From: Candidatus Zambryskiibacteriota bacterium
GTDB lineage: Bacteria; Patescibacteriota; Minisyncoccia; Phycocordibacterales; Zambryskibacteraceae
Assembly (NCBI GenBank): GCA_016180955.1
Contig: JACPAD010000003.1
Span: 1-45,313, forward strand
Length of the DNA: 45,313 nucleotides
Direction of reading: 5' to 3'
The notes beneath the pieces are model-generated. The model was not told where the DNA came from. It saw only the letters and a program-made list of their open reading frames with translations, and searched no databases. Below, piece after piece: positions 24,359 through 33,807 of the stretch (position 1 is the first letter of the stretch; every line of letters begins with the position of its first letter). A program made the position numbers and the translations under genes.

Positions 24359-24874
24359 ATGTCTTACCATATTTATACAACTAGAGGAATTATATTATCT
24401 TCTCGGCCGATAGGGGAAGCGGATAGGATATACAGCGTTCTTACCCGTGACTTGGGACTTGTCAGAGCAAGAGCCGCCGGTGTGAGGAAAAATATTTCGA
24501 AGCTTCGCGGAGTACTCGAGCCATTTGTCTTGTCGCGAATTTCTCTTGTGCGGGGCAAGGACTACTGGCGGGTGACCTCGGCAGAGTGCTTGCGCGCGAT
24601 TCCGGCCGCAGCCGGAATCGCGCGTCCCCTTGCGCTTCTGGAGAAACTTGTTCAGGGGGAAGCACACCATCCAGAACTTTTCGACGCGGTGGAAGATGAA
24701 ATTACTAGATTTAAGATTCAGGATTCAGGATTTAAGAATGAAGACTGGGAAATTAGTTTGGTTTCCAAAGTTTTGCATCATCTGGGCTACTTAAAAGAGG
24801 CCGACCTTAATTTAGATAAAAAAGAATTGATTAAAGTCATTAACGAAGGTCTGCAGTCCAGCCATCTGGTATAA
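24359..24874 (+). CDS. recO: DNA repair protein RecO
   Basis: YHIYTTRGIILSSRPIGEADRIYSVLTRDLGLVRARAAGVRKNISKLRGVLEPFVLSRISLVRGKDYWRVTSAE. Confidence 0.88.
   Translation: MSYHIYTTRGIILSSRPIGEADRIYSVLTRDLGLVRARAAGVRKNISKLRGVLEPFVLSRISLVRGKDYWRVTSAECLRAIPAAAGIARPLALLEKLVQGEAHHPELFDAVEDEITRFKIQDSGFKNEDWEISLVSKVLHHLGYLKEADLNLDKKELIKVINEGLQSSHLV
24593..24624 (+). repeat. 14-bp-stem palindrome inside recO
   Basis: CGCGCGATTCCGGC-CGCA-GCCGGAATCGCGCG. Confidence 0.85.
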
Positions 24875-24904
24875 TAAAGTACTCGTTTACACGTCAAAAC
24901 TCTT

Positions 24905-26821
24905 ATGGATGGAGATGAAAAAAGTAAAGTCGAGGGTCTTAACGAAACTCTTTACTCCCGCACTCGTTATCGTGACCCCAGCGACACCAGAACCGGCGTG
25001 GAGTCAGTCGAGCAGCCGGAAGTAGGCGAGGGCTGGCAGTCGCCAAAGCTTGACGAAGTGCTCGCAGAGGAGCGTGTCGAGTCAGGGCCCAGCCCCTTTA
25101 TGAAAAAGTTTTTTGTCTTTGCCGTACTTTTCTTCATCGCCACCATTCTGGTGGCTGGATATGTTTTCTTCGGCGGGACTAATTTCATCTCATCGAAAAA
25201 CGTCGATATTGAGGTTGTGGGCCCGACACTCGCTTCCGCCGGGGAACTTGTCGAGCTCGGAGTTACCATCAAGAACGGTAATAATAGCGACCTTGAGCTT
25301 GCCAATCTCTCCGTAAGCTACCCTTCAGGCAGCCGCGACCCGGCCGATTCGAGCAAAACCATTAACTTCAGCAAAGAGGAGTTGGGGGCGATAGGTGCAG
25401 GCGGCGAAGCGGTGAGGAACATTCGAGTGGTGCTCATCGGCTCGACCGGAGAACTCAAGGAGATAAAGTTCTCCGTAGAATACAAAGTGCGCGGTTCTAA
25501 CGCCACTTTCTACAAAGATAAGGTTTACCCTATAACCATCGGCTCGGCGCCTCTTACTCTCACCGTAGAATCGCCAGAACAAGTGAACTCTGGTGATGAC
25601 TTCGTTATCGCAATCTCCGTTGCTCTAAACTCCACCGAAATTTTAAAGAACGTGATGCTTAGGGCCGAGTATCCTTACGGCTACAGTGTTACCTCCGCCA
25701 CGCCAGAAGCATTCTCGGAAGATAATGTCTGGGCTTTGGGCGATCTTGCTCCGGGAGTCGAGAAGAAAGTCGAAATTACGGGGCGACTGGTCGGGGAGAA
25801 TCAGGATGAGCGCACAATGCGTTTCTATGTGGGAGTTGGAGATAATGGTACCGTTAGTCCAAATTTCAAAACAATAGTTCTCTCGGCCCAAAACACGATA
25901 GCGATAGAAAGGCCATCTGTTGGCCTCTCGATAAGCTTTAATGGTGAGAGTATTCCGGTTTATATCGCTCCGGCCGAGAGCGCTATAGCCGCTGTTGTAA
26001 AATTCCAGAATAATTTGCCGGAAAAAATACTTAACCCCGTCCTTGAAGTGCGCTTCTCCGGCGCTGCGCTTAATAAATCATCGGTTCTGGCGCAAAACGG
26101 CGCCTATAATGCATCCTCGAATCGCATTAGCTGGAGCATTGTCAACTCGCAAAGACTTTCAGAGCTCTCGCCTGGACAGGAGGGGGCAGTCTCTTTTAAT
26201 TTCTCCGCTTTGCCCGATACTATCTCTCCGGGAGCAGAGCGCGGGATAGAGATAGAGGTTGTTCTATCGGGCATGCGAGGCAGCGGCGAGGGGCTACTTA
26301 CCATAAGCGAAAAGCGCACGATAAAAGTCGCTTCACAGGTCTCGCTTTCTTCTCGCGCCACTCATTCGCTCGGTCCCTTCGATAATACCGGGCCAATCCC
26401 GCCAAAAGTTGGGAAGGAAACCACTTACGGCATCATCTGGTCGGCCGGCAACACACGGGGGAATTTAACAAATGCCAAGATAGTCGCTCGGCTCGGGACA
26501 GGAGTAAAGTGGAGCGGAGTGCATAGTGCCGCGAGCGAAAACATTTCTTACGACGAAACGACGAATACGGTAACTTGGGAACTCGGCACGCTCTCGAGCG
26601 GCACCGGCTTTTCTACCGCCACGAGGGAAGTGGCTTTCCAAGTAACGCTTACTCCCGCAACCGCCCAGCTTGGCACTGCGCCCACTCTGGTAACCGGCAT
26701 TGGCTTGTCCGGCTTCGATTCTCTCTTAGATAAGACTGTTACTGCGACTAACCCTCCGCTTACCACAAAGCTTTCTAGCGACCCCGCATTTATCCAAGGA
26801 GATGATATAGTGGTCAAATAG
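24905..26821 (+). CDS. Large single-pass membrane protein with repeated extracellular beta-sandwich (CARDB/DUF11-like) domains
   Basis: About 65-aa acidic N-terminus, TM KFFVFAVLFFIATILVAGYVFFGG, then multiple Ig-like repeats. Confidence 0.75.
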   Translation: MDGDEKSKVEGLNETLYSRTRYRDPSDTRTGVESVEQPEVGEGWQSPKLDEVLAEERVESGPSPFMKKFFVFAVLFFIATILVAGYVFFGGTNFISSKNVDIEVVGPTLASAGELVELGVTIKNGNNSDLELANLSVSYPSGSRDPADSSKTINFSKEELGAIGAGGEAVRNIRVVLIGSTGELKEIKFSVEYKVRGSNATFYKDKVYPITIGSAPLTLTVESPEQVNSGDDFVIAISVALNSTEILKNVMLRAEYPYGYSVTSATPEAFSEDNVWALGDLAPGVEKKVEITGRLVGENQDERTMRFYVGVGDNGTVSPNFKTIVLSAQNTIAIERPSVGLSISFNGESIPVYIAPAESAIAAVVKFQNNLPEKILNPVLEVRFSGAALNKSSVLAQNGAYNASSNRISWSIVNSQRLSELSPGQEGAVSFNFSALPDTISPGAERGIEIEVVLSGMRGSGEGLLTISEKRTIKVASQVSLSSRATHSLGPFDNTGPIPPKVGKETTYGIIWSAGNTRGNLTNAKIVARLGTGVKWSGVHSAASENISYDETTNTVTWELGTLSSGTGFSTATREVAFQVTLTPATAQLGTAPTLVTGIGLSGFDSLLDKTVTATNPPLTTKLSSDPAFIQGDDIVVK

Positions 26822-26832
26822 ATTTAAGATTT

Positions 26833-28041
26833 ATGATTCAGGATTTAGGAATGATGGAAAAAATCGTTTCTCTTTGTAAAAGAAGAGGATTTATTTATCC
26901 AAGCTCGGAAATTTACGGCGGCTTTTCCGGCTTCTGGGATTACGGGCATTATGGGGCAATTCTTAAGGAGAATATTAAGTGTCTATGGAAGCAAAGATTT
27001 ATCTTTGATCGTGAGGATATGTTCGTGAATGACGCTTCAATAGTAATGAATCCAAATGTTTGGGAAGCATCAGGACATGTTTCTACGTTCACTGATCCTA
27101 TGGAAGATGGAAAGCAATTTAATACAATGTTTAAAACTTCTGTGGGAGCCGGAGAGGAATCTATTGTTTCTTACTTGCGTCCGGAGACCGCACAAGGAAT
27201 ATTTACTAATTTTAAAAATGTTATTGATTCATTCCATCCAAAATTACCCTTCGGCATAGCCCAAGTAGGCAAGGCTTTTCGAAATGAAATTTCTCCGCGC
27301 GATTTCATTTTTCGTTCGCGTGAGTTTGAACAGATGGAAGTCGAGTACTTCGTTAGAGAAAAAGACTGGGAAAAACATTTTCAGGAATGGCTAGAAAAGA
27401 TGCGCAAATTTGGCAAAGAGATCGGAATCAAGCAAATTATTGAGCTTGATGTGACGCCAGAAGATAGAGCCCATTATTCTAAACGGACTATCGATTTCGA
27501 GTTCGATTACCCGTTCGGTAGGAAAGAATTGTGGGGTTTAGCATATCGCACCGATTTCGATCTTAAAGCCCATTCTGCTAAAAGTGGTATAAGCTTGGAA
27601 TACTTTAATGAAGAAACAGGAGATCGATTGACTCCTCATGTGATAGAACCGTCACTCGGGGTAGACCGTACTATTCTAGCAATTCTTCTTTCTTCGTATA
27701 CCGAAGATGAAATAGGCGGCGAACCAAGGATTTATCTCAAGTTGGCAAAACACATTGCTCCTGTCCGCGCCGCAGTCTTTCCCCTCCTTAAAAATAAGCC
27801 AGAATTGGTGTCTAAAGCGAGAGAATTATTCCTAAATCTTAAATCCCAAATCCCAAATCTTGAGTTTGACGACAACGGCAATATCGGCAAGCGCTATAGA
27901 AGGCAAGACGAGATCGGCACGCCTTTCTGCATTACCATCGACTTCGATACTCTTAAAGACGATACAGTCACTCTCCGCGATCGTGATACAGGTGAGCAGA
28001 AGCGTATTAAAGTCTCTGATTTGAAAGAAGCTATTATTTAG
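26833..28041 (+). CDS. glyS: Glycyl-tRNA synthetase (class II, single-chain type)
   Basis: IVSLCKRRGFIYPSSEIYGGFSGFWDYGHYGAILKENIKCLWKQRF...YLRPETAQGIFTNFKNV...FRNEISPRDFIFRSREFEQMEVEYF. Start may be 26851/26854. Confidence 0.95.
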   Translation: MIQDLGMMEKIVSLCKRRGFIYPSSEIYGGFSGFWDYGHYGAILKENIKCLWKQRFIFDREDMFVNDASIVMNPNVWEASGHVSTFTDPMEDGKQFNTMFKTSVGAGEESIVSYLRPETAQGIFTNFKNVIDSFHPKLPFGIAQVGKAFRNEISPRDFIFRSREFEQMEVEYFVREKDWEKHFQEWLEKMRKFGKEIGIKQIIELDVTPEDRAHYSKRTIDFEFDYPFGRKELWGLAYRTDFDLKAHSAKSGISLEYFNEETGDRLTPHVIEPSLGVDRTILAILLSSYTEDEIGGEPRIYLKLAKHIAPVRAAVFPLLKNKPELVSKARELFLNLKSQIPNLEFDDNGNIGKRYRRQDEIGTPFCITIDFDTLKDDTVTLRDRDTGEQKRIKVSDLKEAII

Positions 28042-28049
28042 GGTATTCT

Positions 28050-29330
28050 ATGTTTCTCATGAAATTCAAGAAAACTACTCTTCCAAACGGTTTGCGAGTG
28101 ATTACTGTGCCAACTAAAGGGAATCCTTCTGTCACTACCATGGTTATGGTTGAGACTGGCTCGAATTACGAAACTAAAGAGCAAGGCGGCCTTTCCCATT
28201 TCTTAGAGCACATGTGTTTTAAGGGCACTATCAATAGGCCTACCGCGCTAGATGTCGCGCGCGAATTGGATAGCATGGGAGCTTACAATAACGCTTTTAC
28301 CGGCAATGAATATACCGGTTATTACGCCAAAGCTGAAAAAAAGCATTTCAAAAAAGTTCTTGAAATTCTTTCTGATATGTATCTGAATCCGGTTTTTCCA
28401 CAAGATGACCTTGAGAAGGAAAGGGGAGTAATTCTCCAAGAAATCAGCATGTATGATGATTTGCCTCAGGACAATGTCTACAATGTTTTTACCAAGCTAA
28501 TGTATGGAGATACGCCGGCTGGGCGCCCGATCATCGGCCCCAAGGAAAACATCAAACGCTTTAGCAGACAGGATTTCGTTGATTACCGGCGCAGGCATTA
28601 TGTAGCCAATAAAACTATCGTAGTAGTAGCAGGCGATATAAGTGAAAAAGCGATTCTCAAGGAGGTGAAGAAAAACTTCCAGAACATTCCTGGCGGCAAG
28701 AAAATCACCAAGCTTCCAGTCAAAGAGAGCCAAAAAGTTCCCGGCCTTTCAGTTCGCAAGCAAAAGACTAATCAAGCACATCTTATTTTCGGTTTTCGCG
28801 GCTATGATGCCGAGGATAAAAAAATTCCAATTATTACGGTGCTTAGCTCTGTTCTCGGCGGAGGAATGTCTGGCCGCCTGTGGCAGAAAGTCAGGCATGA
28901 AATGGGTGCCTGCTACTACATTGACGCGGGTCATCATGATAATACCGACCACGGCGTTCTAACTATCTCGACCGGTATTAATGTTTTTCGCACTGAAGAA
29001 GTAGTAAAAGCAGTTCTCTATGAGTGCAAGAAATTAGCTGAAGTCCCTATATCTGATGAGGAATTAGCAAAGGCTAAAGAGCATTATCTTGGGCATCTTT
29101 TCATGCATCTTGAAACGACTCATGCTCTCGCTCAATTCTACGGCATAGAAGAAGTTATTACCGGGAAGCTTAAATCTCCGTTTGATATCGAAAAAGCGGT
29201 GCGGCAAGTAACAGCTAAAGAAGTTGTGGAAGCGGCTCAAGACATTTTTAAAGATGAAAAGTTAAACCTAGCCATGATCGGCAATGTCACGAACCAAAAG
29301 GCGGTCAAAAAGGTTTTAACTTTTAAATAG
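28050..29330 (+). CDS. M16 family zinc peptidase
   Basis: GLSHFLEHMCFKGTINRPT (HxxEH), LEKERGVILQEISMYDDLPQD, inverzincin layout. Confidence 0.95.
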   Translation: MFLMKFKKTTLPNGLRVITVPTKGNPSVTTMVMVETGSNYETKEQGGLSHFLEHMCFKGTINRPTALDVARELDSMGAYNNAFTGNEYTGYYAKAEKKHFKKVLEILSDMYLNPVFPQDDLEKERGVILQEISMYDDLPQDNVYNVFTKLMYGDTPAGRPIIGPKENIKRFSRQDFVDYRRRHYVANKTIVVVAGDISEKAILKEVKKNFQNIPGGKKITKLPVKESQKVPGLSVRKQKTNQAHLIFGFRGYDAEDKKIPIITVLSSVLGGGMSGRLWQKVRHEMGACYYIDAGHHDNTDHGVLTISTGINVFRTEEVVKAVLYECKKLAEVPISDEELAKAKEHYLGHLFMHLETTHALAQFYGIEEVITGKLKSPFDIEKAVRQVTAKEVVEAAQDIFKDEKLNLAMIGNVTNQKAVKKVLTFK

Positions 29331-29346
29331 TGCTATCATAATCTTC

Positions 29347-30408
29347 ATGAACGATATTCGGAAAATTTCTATTACTACCGGCAGCTGGATGCGGCTGGTG
29401 ATAGTGCTTGCTCTCGCATATGCTTTTTTAAAAGTATCCCAGTTCATCCTTATCCTCATTGCCTCAATAGCTATCGCTTCAGCTATAGAGCCAGTCACTG
29501 TCTGGGCTAGACGGCAAAGCGTTCCGCGTCTGCCGGCCGTTGTCGCCGTCTATATTTTCGCAGCCTTGTTTCTATCAGGATTTTTCTACTTTCTTCTCCT
29601 TCCGCTTATCGGTGAGATCTCGGCATTCGTCAAAACTCTTACCATCTACTCCAATGCCGTCGTCAACGACAGCGTACTCTCCGGAATGTTTCGAACCCAA
29701 AATATCTTTAGCGGGCTCGATACCCCGACTTTGGTGCGCGAGCTTAGCTCCTATCTCAATTCTTTCTCCCGGTTCCTTTCCCAAGGCATTTTCTCATCGC
29801 TCGCTTTAGTCTTCGGCGGCGTTATCAACTTTGTCCTCATTGTCGTACTCTCGTTCTACCTCGCAGTGCAAGATGACGGCGTCGGCAAGTTCTTGAAAAT
29901 CATCACGCCCATAAATCACGAGCCCTATGTCATCGGTCTCTGGAAGCGCTCACAAAGAAAGATTGGCCTCTGGCTGCAGGGTCAACTTCTCCTCGGCGTG
30001 CTCGTCGCCATCCTCGTCTACCTCGGGCTCCTCATTATCGGAGTGGAACATGCCTTGCTTCTGGCGGTTTTGGCCGGGATCTTAGAACTTATCCCGCTTT
30101 TTGGTCCGGTGCTCGCGGCAATACCCGCGGTCTTTGTCGCCTACGCCTCTTTAGGTATGAGCTCGGCCTTAATCGTTGCTCTTCTTTACGTCCTCATCCA
30201 GCAGCTTGAGAATCACATTCTTTACCCCATGGTAGTCAAAAAGGTTGTCGGCATGCCGCCGATGGTCTCGATCATCGCTCTGGTGGTCGGTGGACAACTG
30301 GCAGGGTTTCTCGGCATTCTCGTTGCGGTACCGGTGGCGGCGGTAGTCATGGAGCTCCTCTCCGACATCGAAGAGAAGAAAATTGCCAAGCTTTCCGCCG
30401 CTCAATAA
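29347..30408 (+). CDS. AI-2E family transporter / PerM-like permease
   Basis: Polytopic; IASAIEPVTVWARR, GLWLQGQLLLGVLVAILVYLGLLIIGVEHALLLAVLAGILELIPLFGPVLAAIPAVFVAY. Confidence 0.92.
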   Translation: MNDIRKISITTGSWMRLVIVLALAYAFLKVSQFILILIASIAIASAIEPVTVWARRQSVPRLPAVVAVYIFAALFLSGFFYFLLLPLIGEISAFVKTLTIYSNAVVNDSVLSGMFRTQNIFSGLDTPTLVRELSSYLNSFSRFLSQGIFSSLALVFGGVINFVLIVVLSFYLAVQDDGVGKFLKIITPINHEPYVIGLWKRSQRKIGLWLQGQLLLGVLVAILVYLGLLIIGVEHALLLAVLAGILELIPLFGPVLAAIPAVFVAYASLGMSSALIVALLYVLIQQLENHILYPMVVKKVVGMPPMVSIIALVVGGQLAGFLGILVAVPVAAVVMELLSDIEEKKIAKLSAAQ

Positions 30409-30491
30409 TTTCAAAATGTCCGACAAGAAAAGTTTCTAAGCCGACGTTTCAGCCGGCTCCCCGACCTAAAGCGTCGGGGCATCACAATAAA

Positions 30492-31901
30492 ATGAAATCA
30501 TTTTATATAACAACCACCCTTCCCTATGTAAACGCGGAACCGCATATCGGCTTTGCTATGGAGTTAATCCATGCAGATGTCATAGCACGAGCGAAAAAGC
30601 TGCAGGGGGACGAAGTGTTTTTTAATACCGGTACAGACGAACATGGAGCCAAAGTTTACAACAAGGCAATTGAAGCGAATCGTGACCCGCAACAGTATAC
30701 AGACGAATATGCCAGTAAGTTTAAAGAACTTATTGAACTTTTAGGCATAGACCAGGGAAGCGTACATTTTATCCGCACTACGGAGGAACGCCATAAAAGA
30801 GCCGCTCAAGAGATCTGGAAACTTTGTGAGAAGGCGGGGGATATATATAAAAAGAATTACACAATCAAATACTGCATTGGCTGCGAGCTTGAAAAGACCG
30901 ATTCGGAACTAATTAATGGACGCTGTGTCATCCATCCTGATAAGGAATTAGAAATCAGAGAAGAGGAGAATTATTTCTTTAGGTTTTCAAAATATCAAGA
31001 GCCGCTTTTGAAATTTTATAAAGGCCATCCAGACTTTGTAATTCCCGACTTCCGTTTTAATGAAATTATTAAATTTGCGGAAAGGAGACTGGAAGACTTT
31101 AGCGTTTCCCGCCTTAAAGCGAAAATGCCCTGGGGAGTAGAAGTGCCTGGCGATCCTGAACATGTAATGTATGTCTGGTTCGATGCTCTGACCAGCTACA
31201 TTTCTACCATCGGGTGGCCGGATGATATGGAGGAATTTGAGAAATGGTGGCCGGTCGTACAGTTTGCAGGCAAGGATCAGGTACGTCAGCAGGCGGGCAT
31301 GTGGCAGGCGATGCTTATGTCAGCAGGACTTTTCCCATCCAAACAAATTGTTATTCACGGGTTTATTAATTACAAAGGAGAAAAGATGTCTAAATCTATT
31401 GGCAATGTCATCGCTCCTAAGGAAGTTGTAGACAGGTTTGGCCTTGATGCCTTGCGTTATTTTGTTACGCGGGAGATAAATCAATTCGAAGATACAGATA
31501 TAAGTTGGGAAAAGTTTTTGGAAGCTTACAATGCTAATCTGGCTAACGGATTAGGCAATCTGGTCTCGCGTATCATGCAGCTTGCCCAGACGCATTTAGA
31601 TAAGCCGGTAGAAATTGCGGAATGGGAAGATATGTCAGATTTTTTCGCTATTCTTGATAAGTTTGAGATAAATAAAGCAGCAGACTACATCTGGGCCAAG
31701 ATCGGGAAGTTGGACGCTTTAATCCAAGAAAAAAAACCATGGGAGTCTAAAGACGAGGAGGTTATTGCTGACTTGGTTGTCAGACTTTATTCCATTGCTC
31801 GCATGCTCAATCCGTTTATGCCGGATACTTCCGCAAAAATTAAATCTCTTGTAAAAGCCAATAAGAAGCCGGAATCGCCCCTATTTCCTCGCAAAGACTG
31901 A
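30492..31901 (+). CDS. metG: Methionyl-tRNA synthetase (short form)
   Basis: FYITTTLPYVNAEPHIGFAMELIHADVIARAKKLQGDEVFFNTGTDEHGAK...MYVWFDALTSYIS...NYKGEKMSKSIGNVI. Confidence 0.97.
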   Translation: MKSFYITTTLPYVNAEPHIGFAMELIHADVIARAKKLQGDEVFFNTGTDEHGAKVYNKAIEANRDPQQYTDEYASKFKELIELLGIDQGSVHFIRTTEERHKRAAQEIWKLCEKAGDIYKKNYTIKYCIGCELEKTDSELINGRCVIHPDKELEIREEENYFFRFSKYQEPLLKFYKGHPDFVIPDFRFNEIIKFAERRLEDFSVSRLKAKMPWGVEVPGDPEHVMYVWFDALTSYISTIGWPDDMEEFEKWWPVVQFAGKDQVRQQAGMWQAMLMSAGLFPSKQIVIHGFINYKGEKMSKSIGNVIAPKEVVDRFGLDALRYFVTREINQFEDTDISWEKFLEAYNANLANGLGNLVSRIMQLAQTHLDKPVEIAEWEDMSDFFAILDKFEINKAADYIWAKIGKLDALIQEKKPWESKDEEVIADLVVRLYSIARMLNPFMPDTSAKIKSLVKANKKPESPLFPRKD

Positions 31902-32704
31902 TGCCTAAATACTTCGATGTTCATTCGCACCTGAATTTCTCTGATTATCAGAAGGATTTTGGTGAGGTTATAAAAAGATTGAAAGAGACAGAAACTCACA
32001 CGATAGTCGTGGGAACTGATTTTGAGTCGTCTGCCAAGGGTGTCGACCTGGCAGGTCGACACCCTGAAATTTATGCTTGTATCGGTGTGCATCCCATTAG
32101 AGAAACTTCATCCTCTAACGGGACAGGTCCAGTTGATTTTGATATTGATAAGTTTGAAAGTCTAATACAAAATCCAAAAGTTGTAATGATAGGGGAATGC
32201 GGGCTTGATTTCTATCATGCCAAGAAAGAAGAAGATTTTGATAGGCAGAAAAAATTATTTTTGGCCCAAATAGAATTTGCTGTCGCGCACAATAAGCCCC
32301 TGATGATCCATGCTAGAAATGCGTATGAAGAGATCCTTGAAATTCTTGAGGAAGCTCGGCTTCCACTTGGAAGCCGAGCTTCTAAACTACGCGGCAATAT
32401 CCACTTCTTTGCTGGCAGTTGGGAAGTGGCACAAAGGTTTTTTGCCATTGGGTTCTCTATATCTTTCACGGGAGTAATTACCTTCACCTCGGATTATGAT
32501 GAGGTCATTAAGAACGCTCCGCTCAATATGATTCTCTCGGAAACAGACGCTCCGTACGTTGCCCCTGTTCCCTATCGCGGTCAAAGGAACGAACCGAGCT
32601 ATGTTTCGGAAGTCGTCAAAAGGATTGCGGAGATAAGAAGGGAGGATGAAGAACAGGTTCGAGCCGTTCTTGTCAATAACGCCCTTAGTATGATAGGGTA
32701 TTAA
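31901..32704 (+). CDS. tatD: TatD family metal-dependent DNase
   Basis: YFDVHSHLNFSDYQKDF...IGVHPIRE...MIGECGLDFYHAK...MIHARNAYEEILEIL...LSETDAPYVAPVPYRGQRNEPSYV. Confidence 0.95.
   Translation: MPKYFDVHSHLNFSDYQKDFGEVIKRLKETETHTIVVGTDFESSAKGVDLAGRHPEIYACIGVHPIRETSSSNGTGPVDFDIDKFESLIQNPKVVMIGECGLDFYHAKKEEDFDRQKKLFLAQIEFAVAHNKPLMIHARNAYEEILEILEEARLPLGSRASKLRGNIHFFAGSWEVAQRFFAIGFSISFTGVITFTSDYDEVIKNAPLNMILSETDAPYVAPVPYRGQRNEPSYVSEVVKRIAEIRREDEEQVRAVLVNNALSMIGY
32038..32064 (+). repeat. 12-bp-stem palindrome inside tatD
   Basis: GGGTGTCGACCT-GGC-AGGTCGACACCC. Confidence 0.85.
32351..32382 (+). repeat. 15-bp-stem palindrome inside tatD
   Basis: GAAGCTCGGCTTCCA-CT-TGGAAGCCGAGCTTC; related to 44329-44359 in 23S rRNA. 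Confidence 0.88.
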
Positions 32705-32724
32705 GTCTGATATTATCAGACTTA

Positions 32725-33135
32725 ATGATGCAAATTTACGAACTGGGATATCTCATTTTGCCGAGCGTAGCCGAAGATGCGCTTCCCGGAGTAACCGAGA
32801 AGATGAAAGATGCTATAAGCAAAGCCGGAGGGAGCATCGTCGACTCCGAGGCGCCGTTTGAGCAGGCTCTCGCCTACAACATGTCGAAGACTATTGGCGC
32901 CTCTCGCTATGTAGTCTCCGATGCTTATATCGGCTGGATAAAATTTGACTCTGAACCGGCTAAAGTCGAATCTCTTAAAGACGAGTTGAGGAAAATGAAT
33001 GAACTTCTACGATACCTTCTCGTCAAAGCTCCTAAAGAGACTTCCTTTACCTTCGCTAAAGCGCGGGCAGCTCTGGAAGAGAAAGAAGAAAAAGAGTTGC
33101 CGCCTACTCCGGCTGAAGAAGTAATGATAAAATAG
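32725..33135 (+). CDS. rpsF: 30S ribosomal protein bS6
   Basis: YELGYLILPSVAEDALPGVTEKMKDAISKAGGSIVDSEAPFEQALAYNMSKTIGASRYVVSDAYIGWIKFDSEPAKVESLKDELRKMNELLRYLLVK; upstream of ssb and rpsR. Confidence 0.92.
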   Translation: MMQIYELGYLILPSVAEDALPGVTEKMKDAISKAGGSIVDSEAPFEQALAYNMSKTIGASRYVVSDAYIGWIKFDSEPAKVESLKDELRKMNELLRYLLVKAPKETSFTFAKARAALEEKEEKELPPTPAEEVMIK

Positions 33136-33139
33136 TTAT

Positions 33140-33574
33140 ATGTATTTCAACCGCGCTATTATCATCGGCAATCTTACCCGCGATCCGGAACTTCGCTCCC
33201 TGCCCTCCGGTGTCCAAGTAGCGACGCTTGGGGTGGCTACCAACAGAGTATGGAAAGACAAAAATGGCGCCAAGCAGGAGTCGACCGACTTCCATAATGT
33301 AGTGGTCTTCGGCCGCCAAGCCGAAACTACTGCTCAATACTTGCGCAAGGGGTCAAATGTGTTGGTAGAAGGCCGCATGCAGACGAGAAGTTGGGATGGA
33401 ACAGACGGGCAGAAGAAGTATCGCACTGAAGTGGTTGCAGACAGGGTCCAATTTGGGCCGCGCACTTCCGGCGTGGTGTCTTCTCCCGCCGACGTTAAAG
33501 CTATGGCGGACAAGCCGGCTGAAACTATCGAATATCCGGAAGAAAATATAAACATCGATGATATCCCTTTCTAA
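33140..33574 (+). CDS. ssb: Single-stranded DNA-binding protein
   Basis: [84 protein letters not shown]; ends IDDIPF. Confidence 0.97.
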   Translation: MYFNRAIIIGNLTRDPELRSLPSGVQVATLGVATNRVWKDKNGAKQESTDFHNVVVFGRQAETTAQYLRKGSNVLVEGRMQTRSWDGTDGQKKYRTEVVADRVQFGPRTSGVVSSPADVKAMADKPAETIEYPEENINIDDIPF

Positions 33575-33746
33575 AAACGACTATATAGATTACAAGGATG
33601 TCGAAACTCTTAAAAAGTTTCTTACTCCGCACGCTCGCATTCAGTCGAGTCAGCGCTCTGGGGTTCCTTCCAAAAGTCAGCGGCAATTAGCTCTGGCCAT
33701 CAAGCGCGCCCGCTACATGGGATTGTTACCCTACGTATCGAGATAA
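33558..33746 (+). CDS. rpsR: 30S ribosomal protein bS18
   Basis: [56 protein letters not shown]. Confidence 0.95.
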   Translation: MISLSKNDYIDYKDVETLKKFLTPHARIQSSQRSGVPSKSQRQLALAIKRARYMGLLPYVSR

Positions 33747-33759
33747 TATCTCGATACGT
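33733..33759 (+). terminator. Inverted repeat spanning the rpsR stop codon
   Basis: ACGTATCGAGATA-A-TATCTCGATACGT, 13-bp arms; no strong T-tract. Confidence 0.5.
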
Positions 33760-33807
33760 TAGGAACAATTTCCTTACGTCAGCAGGTAATTGAGTTATAA
33801 TATTTTT

